64,000 nt of DNA from DASRIA01 sp963724065 (GTDB lineage: Bacteria; Actinomycetota; Thermoleophilia; Solirubrobacterales; JBBDJG01). The DNA lies in assembly GCA_963724065.1 (NCBI GenBank), contig CAVRTB010000005.1:62001-126000 (forward strand), in the 5' to 3' direction. This document shows, in pieces, positions 49,043 through 56,063 of this stretch (position 1 is the stretch's first letter; each line of letters begins with the position of its first letter). Under the pieces are notes generated by a model. The model ran no database searches. It was not told where the DNA came from and worked only from the letters and a program-made list of their open reading frames with translations. Both the position numbers and the translations under genes were made by a program.

Positions 49043-50188
49043 ATGGATCTCCTCGAGTACCAAGGCAAGCAGTTGTTCGCCCGGCGCGGCGTGCCCGTGC
49101 CCGAGGGCCGGATCGCGACGTCCCCCGAGCAGGCGCGCAAGGCCGCCGAGGAGCTGGGATTTCCGGTAGTCGTGAAGGCGCAGGTCCAGATCGGCGGGCG
49201 CGGCAAGGCCGGCGGGATCAAGCTCGCAAACGATGCCGGCGAGGCCGAGGCGCACGCCGATGCGATTCTCGGGATGGACATCAGGGGCCTCACGGTCCAC
49301 GAGGTCTGGGTCGAGCGTGCCTCCGAGATCGCCGCCGAGTACTACGCCGCGATCGTGTTCGACCGCAGCGCGAAGAAGCCGCTCGTGATGCTCTCCGCGG
49401 CGGGCGGCATGGAGATCGAGGATGTCGCGGAGGACAAGATCGCGCGCCTGCACGTGGATCCGCTGGTCGGGTTCCTCCCGTTCCACGGGCGCCGGCTCGC
49501 TTTCGAGGCCGGGATCGACGCCGACGTCGTGCGCCCCGTGGGCGCGATGCTCGCGAAGCTCTACGAGGCCTTCATCGGGTTCGACGCGATGCTGGTCGAG
49601 GTCAACCCCCTGATCGTCACCACCGATCGCCAGGTCACGGCGCTCGACGCGAAGGTGACCGTCGACGACAACGCGCTCGGGCGCCAGCCCGACATCGCGG
49701 AGATGCGCGACCCGTCCGCGGAGGACCCGCAGGAGCAGATGGCGAAGGAGCGCGGCGTCACATATGTGAAGCTCGACGGCGAGATCGGCATCCTCGGCAA
49801 CGGCGCCGGGCTCGTGATGTCGACGCTCGACGTGGTCGCGCAGGCCGGCGGGCGGCCCGCGAACTTCCTCGACGTAGGCGGTGGCGCGAAGGCGGAGGAG
49901 ATCGTCGCCGCGCTCGAGGTGCTGCTCTCGGACGACAAGGTGAAGGCCGTGCTCTTCAACATCTTCGGCGGCATCACCCGCTGCGACGAGGTCGCCAACG
50001 GCATCCTCCAGGCACTCGACCAGATCGATGTGAAGGTGCCGATCGTCGTGCGCCTCGACGGGACCAACGACGAGGAGGGCCGCCGCATCCTTTCCGAGTC
50101 CGACGCGTCGCAACTGCATCCGGCGAAGACGATGCTCGAGGCCGCTGACCTGGTCGTGAAGCTCTCGAAAGAAGGTGCGAGGGCTTAA
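49043..50188 (+). CDS. sucC: succinyl-CoA ligase (ADP-forming), beta subunit
   Basis: The 381-residue ATP-grasp subunit of the TCA-cycle enzyme converts succinyl-CoA to succinate with ATP or GTP formation. The N-terminal MDLLEYQGKQLFARRGVPVP, VVVKAQVQIGGRGKAGGIKL (nucleotide binding), a metal-site EVNPLIVT and GGGAKAEEI with FGGITRCDEVANGI are all typical. ATG 49043 is chosen by homology. sucD follows after 3 bp. It can also take the succinyl-CoA made by the methylmalonyl-CoA mutase. Confidence 0.96.
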   Translation: MDLLEYQGKQLFARRGVPVPEGRIATSPEQARKAAEELGFPVVVKAQVQIGGRGKAGGIKLANDAGEAEAHADAILGMDIRGLTVHEVWVERASEIAAEYYAAIVFDRSAKKPLVMLSAAGGMEIEDVAEDKIARLHVDPLVGFLPFHGRRLAFEAGIDADVVRPVGAMLAKLYEAFIGFDAMLVEVNPLIVTTDRQVTALDAKVTVDDNALGRQPDIAEMRDPSAEDPQEQMAKERGVTYVKLDGEIGILGNGAGLVMSTLDVVAQAGGRPANFLDVGGGAKAEEIVAALEVLLSDDKVKAVLFNIFGGITRCDEVANGILQALDQIDVKVPIVVRLDGTNDEEGRRILSESDASQLHPAKTMLEAADLVVKLSKEGARA

Positions 50189-50191
50189 GCC

Positions 50192-51070
50192 ATGGCGATC
50201 TTCGTCGACCAGGACACAAAGCTCGTCGTACAGGGGCTGACCGGCCGCGAGGGGTCGTTCCACGGCCTGCGCAACCGCGAGTACGGGACCGACCTCGTGG
50301 CCGGAGTGACCCCGGGCAAGAAGGGACAGGACGTCGAAGGCGTCCCGATCTTCAACACGGTGCACGAGGCGGTCGGCGAGACCGGTGCCAATACCGCGAT
50401 GGTCTTCGTGCCGCCGCCGTTTGCGGCGGACGCGATCTACGAGGCGGCGGACGCGGGGATCGCGACGATCATCTGCATCACCGAGGGGATCCCGGCACAG
50501 GACATGCTGCGCGTCTACAACTACCTCCAGGGCACGGAGTCGCGCCTGATCGGCCCCAACTGCCCCGGGGTGCTCTCGCCCGGCAAGGCCAACGTGGGGA
50601 TCATCCCCGCCCACTTCTTCTCCCCAGGGGGCGTCGGGCTGCTGTCGCGCTCGGGCACCCTGACCTACCAGATCGGCAACGAGCTGGCCCAGCTCGGCGT
50701 CGGCAACTCGACGATCGTCGGCATCGGGGGCGACCCGATCATCGGCTCCTCGTTCATCGACGTGATCGCGCAGTTCGAGCAGGACCCCGAGACCGAGTTG
50801 ATCGTGATGGTGGGCGAGATCGGCGGCGACGAGGAGGAGCGCACGGCCGACTACATCGGCGAGCACGTGACCAAGCCGGTGGTCGCCTACATCGCCGGGT
50901 TCGAGGCGCCTCCCGGGAAGCGCATGGGCCACGCCGGCGCGATCATCTCCGGCTCCTCCGGCACCGCCCAGGCGAAGGCCGATGCGCTCGAGGCCAAGGG
51001 CGTGCCCGTCGGGCGCAACCCGACCGAGGCGGCGAAGCTCGCGGCGGACAAGGTGAAGGCGAAGGCTTAG
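50192..51070 (+). CDS. sucD: succinyl-CoA ligase, alpha subunit
   Basis: The 292-residue subunit has the N-terminal CoA-binding Rossmann domain (VVQGLTGREGSFHGLRNREY), GPNCPGVLSPGKANVGIIPA, and the phospho-histidine loop GKRMGHAGAIISGSSGTA. It pairs with the SucC subunit just upstream and both are probably co-transcribed. The ATG lies 3 bp after the sucC stop. Confidence 0.96.
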   Translation: MAIFVDQDTKLVVQGLTGREGSFHGLRNREYGTDLVAGVTPGKKGQDVEGVPIFNTVHEAVGETGANTAMVFVPPPFAADAIYEAADAGIATIICITEGIPAQDMLRVYNYLQGTESRLIGPNCPGVLSPGKANVGIIPAHFFSPGGVGLLSRSGTLTYQIGNELAQLGVGNSTIVGIGGDPIIGSSFIDVIAQFEQDPETELIVMVGEIGGDEEERTADYIGEHVTKPVVAYIAGFEAPPGKRMGHAGAIISGSSGTAQAKADALEAKGVPVGRNPTEAAKLAADKVKAKA

Positions 51071-51088
51071 CACCGAGCCGCGAGGCCG

Positions 51089-51094
51089 TATCCT
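51089..51094 (+). promoter_or_regulatory. -10 element TATCCT, leaderless configuration
   Basis: TATCCT ends 7 nt before the ATG at 51102, giving the aminotransferase its own start despite being only 31 bp from sucD. Confidence 0.5.
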
Positions 51095-51101
51095 CACCAC
51101 G

Positions 51102-52205
51102 ATGGCCTCCCCTTCCCCCATCTCATTCGCGCGCGGCGCGCCGAGCCTCGACATCATGCCCGCGGCCGATCTGCTCGCCGCTGCGCAGACCGCCCTGAGG
51201 GACGATCCGGCGGGGGCGCTCTCCTATGGGCCCGGCTTCGGCTACGCGCCGCTGCGCGAGTGGATCGCGGAGCGCCACGGCGTCGAGCCGAGCCGCGTCG
51301 TGCTCTTCAACGGGTCGCTCGAGGCCGGCCTGATGCTGTTCGACCACCTGCTCCAGCCCGGGGACCCGGTGGTCGTCGAGGCGCCGTCCTACGACCGCAC
51401 ATTGCTCGCGCTCGAGGCGCGCGGCGCCGAGCTCGTCGCGGTGCCCCTACAGGCGGACGGCATCGACGTCGGGGCACTCGAGTCGGCGCTCGAAGCGGGC
51501 CTCCAGCCCGCGCTTGCGCACATCATCCCCAACTTCCACAACCCCGCCGGCTGCACGCTCTCGCTCGCGAAGCGGGAGCGGCTCGTGGCGCTCGCCGCCG
51601 AGTACGACTTCGTGATCTTCGAGGACGACCCCTACCGCGACGTGCGCTTCGAGGGCGAGGACCTGCCGACGATGCTCTCGCGCGACACATCGGAGAACAT
51701 CGTCTACGCAAGCTCGTTCTCGAAGACGATCGCTCCCGGTGTGCGCGTCGGCTACCTGATCGGCCCGGAGGACCTGATGGCCGCGGTCACCAAGCAGGCC
51801 GTCAACACGTACATCTCCCCGAACATGCTGGCGCAGGCGATCGTCGGCGAGTTCTGCCGGTCGGGCGCGATCGGGCGCTCGATCGACACGGTCAAGCAGG
51901 CGCTGCGCGAGCGCCGCGACGCGGTCGCCCACGGGCTGCGCGAGCACCTCGGCGACGAGGCGCGTTTCGTCACGCCCGAGGGCGGCTACTTCCTCTGGGT
52001 CGAGCTCGGCGACGACGTCGACACGACCGTCCTCCAGGGCGCCGCCGCGGAGCGCGGCGTGTCCTTCGTCGCGGGCAGCGACTTCATGCTCGAGGGCGGC
52101 ACCAGCGCCTTGCGCCTCGCCTATTCGGCGGTCACGCCCGAGCAGGCGGCCGAGGGCACCCGCCGGCTCGGCGAGGCGCTCGCCGCGATCAAGCAGCCGG
52201 CGTAG
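51102..52205 (+). CDS. PLP-dependent aminotransferase (class I/II, 2-aminoadipate/aromatic type)
   Basis: The 367-residue fold-type I enzyme has landmarks LSYGPGFGYAPLREWIAERH, SLEAGLMLFDHLLQPGDPVV, IIPNFHNPAGCTLSL (substrate/PLP Asn), EDDPYRDVRF (PLP Asp/Tyr), and the Schiff-base lysine in YASSFSKTIAPGVRVGYL. It is closest in pattern to LysN/MocR-like aminotransferases that handle 2-aminoadipate, branched-chain or aromatic substrates. The exact donor cannot be told. It is followed by a large inverted repeat that ends both this and the convergent regulator gene. Confidence 0.9.
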   Translation: MASPSPISFARGAPSLDIMPAADLLAAAQTALRDDPAGALSYGPGFGYAPLREWIAERHGVEPSRVVLFNGSLEAGLMLFDHLLQPGDPVVVEAPSYDRTLLALEARGAELVAVPLQADGIDVGALESALEAGLQPALAHIIPNFHNPAGCTLSLAKRERLVALAAEYDFVIFEDDPYRDVRFEGEDLPTMLSRDTSENIVYASSFSKTIAPGVRVGYLIGPEDLMAAVTKQAVNTYISPNMLAQAIVGEFCRSGAIGRSIDTVKQALRERRDAVAHGLREHLGDEARFVTPEGGYFLWVELGDDVDTTVLQGAAAERGVSFVAGSDFMLEGGTSALRLAYSAVTPEQAAEGTRRLGEALAAIKQPA

Positions 52206-52214
52206 GCCCCTCCA

Positions 52215-52264
52215 GCCGAACGTCCCGCAGTAACTGCCATAGCCACCGGTCCGGGACGTTCGGC
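52215..52264. terminator. 13-bp inverted repeat between convergent genes
   Basis: GCCGAACGTCCCG (52215-52227) and CGGGACGTTCGGC (52252-52264) are perfect complements separated by 24 bp. It is probably a bidirectional terminator. The long loop and lack of T tract also allow a protein-binding site. Confidence 0.55.
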
Positions 52265-52279
52265 CGCCCCAAGAAGCGT

Positions 52280-52999
52280 TTAGCGCCCGTAACGATCTTT
52301 GCCGAGCACGAGCTGCTCGGGCAGCGCGGTGCGCGGCGGCGGTGACGGGTCCGCCTTCACCGAGACGGTCTCCGCAACGCTGCGCGTGACCGTCAGCGAG
52401 TCGCCGTTCGAGGTGACGACGACCTCGTCGTCGCTCGACCCGGACAGCTTGCCCGCGAGGCCGGGGTGCAATCCGGCCCGCTTGAGGTAGTGGAGGATGT
52501 CCTCCGCCTCGTTCTCGAAGCGCAGGATCTCGACGTCGGCGCCGACCTCGACGTCCGCCAGCGGCACGCCGGGGACACGGTTGCCGGGTTCGATCGGATG
52601 CCCGTGCGGGCAGGTCTTCGCGTCGCCGACGGCGGTGATCATCCACCCCTCGAACGCGGGCGACATCGCGTGCTCGAGCCGCTCCGCCTCCTCGTGCACG
52701 TCGTCCCATGCGATGCCGACGACGTCCGTCAGGAATCGCTCGATCAGCCGGTGGCGGCCGACGATCGCCTCCGCCTGCTCGAGCCCGCTGTCGGTGAACC
52801 GCAGGGAGCGGTCCTCCTCGCGGGCGACGTACCCGTCGTTCTCGAGACGGCCGAGCATCTCGTGCACGGTCGGCGGCGAGAGCCGCATCGCGCGGGCGAT
52901 GTTCGCCCCGGTGATCGGCAGCTCCGCCTCCATCAGCCAGTAGATGATCTGGAGGTACTCCTCCTCGGCGGGAGTCGCGTGGGCGTGCTCGACGGACAC
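52280..52999 (-). CDS. DtxR-family metalloregulator (MntR-like)
   Basis: The 239-residue protein has an N-terminal winged helix (ITGANIARAMRLSPPTVHEM), a dimerisation/metal domain (RHRLIERFLTDVVGIAWDDV, then HEEAERLEHAMS) and a C-terminal FeoA/SH3-like domain. Aligned by eye to IdeR, the iron-site Met10 and Cys102 positions are Glu14 and Glu106 here. Glu at the second site is the MntR pattern, which favours manganese sensing. It starts at GTG 52999 with a leaderless -10. No metal transporter is adjacent, so its targets lie elsewhere. Confidence 0.87.
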   Translation of the reverse strand: MSVEHAHATPAEEEYLQIIYWLMEAELPITGANIARAMRLSPPTVHEMLGRLENDGYVAREEDRSLRFTDSGLEQAEAIVGRHRLIERFLTDVVGIAWDDVHEEAERLEHAMSPAFEGWMITAVGDAKTCPHGHPIEPGNRVPGVPLADVEVGADVEILRFENEAEDILHYLKRAGLHPGLAGKLSGSSDDEVVVTSNGDSLTVTRSVAETVSVKADPSPPPRTALPEQLVLGKDRYGR

Positions 53000-53007
53000 G
53001 GGCTCAG

Positions 53008-53013
53008 AGCGTA
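53008..53013 (-). promoter_or_regulatory. -10 element TACGCT, leaderless configuration
   Basis: On the minus strand TACGCT ends 8 nt before the GTG start of the DtxR-family gene. Confidence 0.4.
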
Positions 53014-53051
53014 CTACGGAGCCGCCGCCGGGCCGGGGCTATGCTCCCGCC

Positions 53052-53188
53052 GTGCGGCTCGGCAAGGACACGCGCGCGCTGGTGACCGGAGCCTCGCGCG
53101 GGATCGGCCGGCGCGACCAAGGCCGCGCAGCGCGGGCTCGCTCGTCATGACGCGGGTCGAGGTCCGCGAGGAGGAAGCGCTCGCTTGA
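53052..53188 (+). pseudogene. internally deleted short-chain dehydrogenase remnant
   Basis: GTG 53052 opens a reading frame MRLGKDTRALVTGASRGIGR, the unmistakable N-terminal Rossmann motif of a short-chain dehydrogenase. It then breaks off within 12 codons, where some 200 residues should follow. In another frame LVMTRVEVREEEALA ends at TGA 53188, overlapping the glycerate kinase start, as the C-terminus of a coupled gene would. The middle was evidently lost in one deletion. Confidence 0.6.
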
Positions 53189-54246
53189 ATCGGCCCGTGC
53201 TCGTCGCCCCGGACAAGTTCAAGGGCACGCTCACCGCACACGAGGCCGCCCTGGCGATCGCGCGGGGGCTCGCGGCCGGCGGGGTCGGCGACATCGAGAT
53301 CCTGCCGCTCGCCGACGGCGGGGAGGGCACGATGGAGGCGATCGTGCGGGCGCGTGGCGGCCGGATCCTGATGGCCTCGGCGACCGACCCGCTCGGCCGC
53401 GAGGTGGAGGGCGCATTCGCTTTGCTCGAAGGCGGCAAGGTCGCCGTCGTCGAGCAGGCGCAGGCCTCGGGCCTCTGGCGGGTGGCGGCCGGCGAGCGCG
53501 ACGCCGTCGGCGCGACCAGCCGCGGAACCGGCGAGCTGATCGCCGCGGCGATCGAGAGCGGCGCCCGCGAGGTGCTCGTGACGGTCGGCGGCAGCGCGAC
53601 GAGCGACGGCGGCCGCGGCGCGCTCGAGGCGCTCGGCGGGCACTTCACCACGCGCCGCGCGGACCTCGACGAGCTGCGCCGGCGCCTGCGCGGTGTGCGG
53701 CTGTCGGTCGCATGCGACGTGCGCAACCCGCTGGCCGGCGCCGCGGGCGCGGCCGCCACGTTCGCCCCGCAGAAGGGCGCGACCGCCGCCGAGGTCGAGG
53801 CGATCGAGAAGCGGCTGCGCGCATGGGCGGCGCTTGCCCGCCGGGCCACGGGCCACGATCCGGCCGCGGAGCCGATGACCGGCGCGGGCGGCGGGCTCGC
53901 CGGCGGGCTCTGGGCGTTTGCCGGCGCGAAGCTGCGCCCGGGCGCCGCGCTTGTGCTCGACGTCGTCGGCTTCGATGCGCGCGCGCACGACGCGTTCGCG
54001 GTCGTCACCGGCGAGGGCCGGCTCGACCGCCAGACGCTTGGCGGCAAACTCGTGTTCGAGGTCGCCACGCGCGCGCGGCAGGGTGGGATCCCGTGTTACG
54101 CGGTCGTGGGATGCGACGAGGTCGACACGTTCGAGCGCCACATGATGAACCTCGAGGTCGAGGCGGCCTCACGCGACGGCGCGATCGCCTCGACGGCCGA
54201 CGTCGAGCACGCCGCCCGGCGCCTCGCCCGCCGGCTGACCCCCTGA
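53185..54246 (+). CDS. glycerate kinase
   Basis: The 353-residue class II-type (GlxK) glycerate kinase has PVLVAPDKFKGTLTAHEAAL at the N-terminus, PLADGGEGTMEAIV, VTVGGSATSDGGRGALEALG, CDVRNPLAGAAGAAATFAPQ and a C-terminal VTGEGRLDRQTLGGKLVFEV. It phosphorylates D-glycerate, usually to 2-phosphoglycerate. It starts at TTG 53185 inside the stop of the SDR relic. Placed opposite the glucosylglycerate genes, it could salvage glycerate from that compatible solute. Confidence 0.92.
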   Translation: MNRPVLVAPDKFKGTLTAHEAALAIARGLAAGGVGDIEILPLADGGEGTMEAIVRARGGRILMASATDPLGREVEGAFALLEGGKVAVVEQAQASGLWRVAAGERDAVGATSRGTGELIAAAIESGAREVLVTVGGSATSDGGRGALEALGGHFTTRRADLDELRRRLRGVRLSVACDVRNPLAGAAGAAATFAPQKGATAAEVEAIEKRLRAWAALARRATGHDPAAEPMTGAGGGLAGGLWAFAGAKLRPGAALVLDVVGFDARAHDAFAVVTGEGRLDRQTLGGKLVFEVATRARQGGIPCYAVVGCDEVDTFERHMMNLEVEAASRDGAIASTADVEHAARRLARRLTP

Positions 54247-55053
54247 TCAGGCCTCGGCGAGCGAGCGCACGATCGCCTCGTAGAACCCGGCCGTCATCGG
54301 CTCCTCGGTGACTGTGATGTTCGGGTGCCTCGAGCCCGACGCCAGCGCGGGGTCCTTGTCGAGCGCGTTCGACACCAGGAAAAAGCGGCCGACCACCTCC
54401 GCGATCTCGAGGTCGCCGCGCGCGTCCCCGATCGCGATCACCTGCTCGGGCGCGAACTCGCGGCGGCGCATGTGGGCGGCGACCGCGCGGCCCTTGCCGG
54501 CCTCGCGCGCGATCAGGTGGTAGGTGTGGACCCGGTCGGCGACAAGCTCCGGCGAGCGCCGCTCCGTGATGCCGTTGTCGACCAGTCGCACGTCGAGTGC
54601 GTTGTCGGCGAACAGGCGATCGACCTCGTCGAGCGGCACCTCTCCGCGGAACAGGTGCGTGAAGAGCCTGTCGGCGTGCCACGGCGTGTGCGGCTCGATA
54701 CGCCGCGGGAACGTCTCCATCAGCAGGCGCGGAGCTCCCGCGCGCTCGATCTGGTCGTGCACCGTCTCGTCCCCCGGCTGAAAGGATCCGGTGAGGAACA
54801 CCTCATCCGGCCCGTCGACCAAGCCGCTGCCCATCTCGTAGATGTATGACTCCTGTCCGATCAGCCGGGCGTCCTCGTAGACCTGAGCCTTGCGGCGCCC
54901 CGACTGGATCACGACCTCGACGCCTGCGCGATGGCAGGCCTCGAGCGCGCGCACGGCGAGCGTGGTGAAGGTGCCCTCGGCATCACGCAGCAAGGAGCCG
55001 CCCCTGCCGAGCATCGTGCCGTCGAGGTCGGTGTAGACACAGCGCAGCGTCAC
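54247..55053 (-). CDS. HAD-family sugar phosphatase, probably glucosyl-3-phosphoglycerate phosphatase
   Basis: The 268-residue Cof-type HAD protein has motif I YTDLDGTMLG (nucleophile Asp9, acid/base Asp11), motif II VVIQSGRRKAQVYEDARLIG, the lysine in REAGKGRAVAAHM and motif IV VIAIGDARGDLEIAEVVG. It belongs to the group with mannosyl-3-phosphoglycerate and sucrose phosphatases. It begins 4 bp after the glucosyl-3-phosphoglycerate synthase stop, so removal of the phosphate to give glucosylglycerate is the likely job. The call from the sequence alone would be only 'HAD sugar phosphatase'. Its stop abuts the convergent glycerate kinase. Confidence 0.82.
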   Translation of the reverse strand: MTLRCVYTDLDGTMLGRGGSLLRDAEGTFTTLAVRALEACHRAGVEVVIQSGRRKAQVYEDARLIGQESYIYEMGSGLVDGPDEVFLTGSFQPGDETVHDQIERAGAPRLLMETFPRRIEPHTPWHADRLFTHLFRGEVPLDEVDRLFADNALDVRLVDNGITERRSPELVADRVHTYHLIAREAGKGRAVAAHMRRREFAPEQVIAIGDARGDLEIAEVVGRFFLVSNALDKDPALASGSRHPNITVTEEPMTAGFYEAIVRSLAEA

Positions 55054-55057
55054 TGAT

Positions 55058-56041
55058 CTAGCGGCCCAGGTCCGCCATCGGCGGTCGTTCGAGCACCTTC
55101 ACGCGGGGTTGCTCGAGCACCACGCCGCCGGGCGTGCACGCAGCGTGCACGTATGCCTCCGCGTCGGCCGCTGCCACGTCGGCGGGCAGCCGGCCCTCGG
55201 CCGCGACGCGCATCAGCACCGCGCGCGCGACCGCGTACGACATCGCGCCGAGTGCGAGCAGCCGCTGCGAGCGGTTGCGGCGCGTGCCGAGGTCGACCTG
55301 CGCCATCGCGCCGAGGCCGGCGTGACGCAGCACGTCGATCATCATCGCCGTCTCGACCGCGTAGCCCGTGCAGAACGGGATCGCGCGCAGCAGGTCGCTC
55401 CGCGCGGCGACCTCACCCGCGAGCGGCTGGCCGAAGCCGCACAGCTCCGGGTAGAAGATGCCGAACAGCGGCTTCGCCGTGAGCTCGGTGACCCGGCCCG
55501 CGTCGTCCACGACCGTGCCGTCGGGCGCCGTGAACGGCCGGTGGTAGGCGCCCTTCACGAATCGCAACGAGGGATCGCCGAGCAGCGGCCCGAGCAGCCC
55601 GTAGACGAAATGGCGCCCGAAGTTCGCCGTGTCGGCGTCAGCGAACACGATCATGTCGCCGCGCGCCACCGACAGCGCCCGCCACATCGCATCGCCCTTG
55701 CCGACCACGGGACCGAACGCCGGCATCAGCTCGGCCTCGTCGTGGACCTCCGCGCCGTGGCGGCGCGCCAACTCGGCGGTCCCATCGGCCGACCCGGCGT
55801 CGACCACGATCAGCTGGTCGACCAGCACCGCGTCCTCCCGCAGGGCGGCGACCTCGTCCAGGATCGGCCCGAGCGTCGGAGCGACGTCGCGGGTCGGCAG
55901 CACGAGGCTCACCGAGACGCCGAGGTCGCGCTTGCGCCGCGCCAGAGCACCGACGTCGGCGAACTGCCCATGCCGGTACGAGCGGGATTCGAACCATTCG
56001 CGCGCGGACGGAGCGGGTATGTCCCTCACGGCCACTGTCAT
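55058..56041 (-). CDS. gpgS: glucosyl-3-phosphoglycerate synthase
   Basis: The 327-residue GT-A retaining glycosyltransferase (GT81-like) has VSLVLPTRDVAPTLGPILDE, LIVVDAGSADGTAELARRHG, GKGDAMWRAL, the metal-binding DADT motif in MIVFADADTANFG, and the 3-phosphoglycerate/acceptor region GFGQPLAGEVAARSDLL. It transfers glucose from an NDP-glucose to 3-phosphoglycerate, the first step to glucosylglycerate and, in mycobacteria, methylglucose lipopolysaccharides. The ATG at 56041 is 22 bp from the divergent helicase ATG. Confidence 0.9.
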   Translation of the reverse strand: MTVAVRDIPAPSAREWFESRSYRHGQFADVGALARRKRDLGVSVSLVLPTRDVAPTLGPILDEVAALREDAVLVDQLIVVDAGSADGTAELARRHGAEVHDEAELMPAFGPVVGKGDAMWRALSVARGDMIVFADADTANFGRHFVYGLLGPLLGDPSLRFVKGAYHRPFTAPDGTVVDDAGRVTELTAKPLFGIFYPELCGFGQPLAGEVAARSDLLRAIPFCTGYAVETAMMIDVLRHAGLGAMAQVDLGTRRNRSQRLLALGAMSYAVARAVLMRVAAEGRLPADVAAADAEAYVHAACTPGGVVLEQPRVKVLERPPMADLGR

Positions 56042-56049
56042 CGCGCCTC

Positions 56050-56055
56050 TACTGT
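56050..56055 (+). promoter_or_regulatory. -10 element TACTGT, leaderless configuration
   Basis: TACTGT ends 8 nt before the helicase ATG at 56064. Any -35 lies inside the divergent gpgS coding sequence. Confidence 0.4.
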
Positions 56056-56063
56056 TACAGACG

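Noticed and set aside
48680..51157. 825-codon minus-strand frame
   Set aside because: Antisense of sucC and sucD, with His/Arg/Asp-rich composition typical of shadows.
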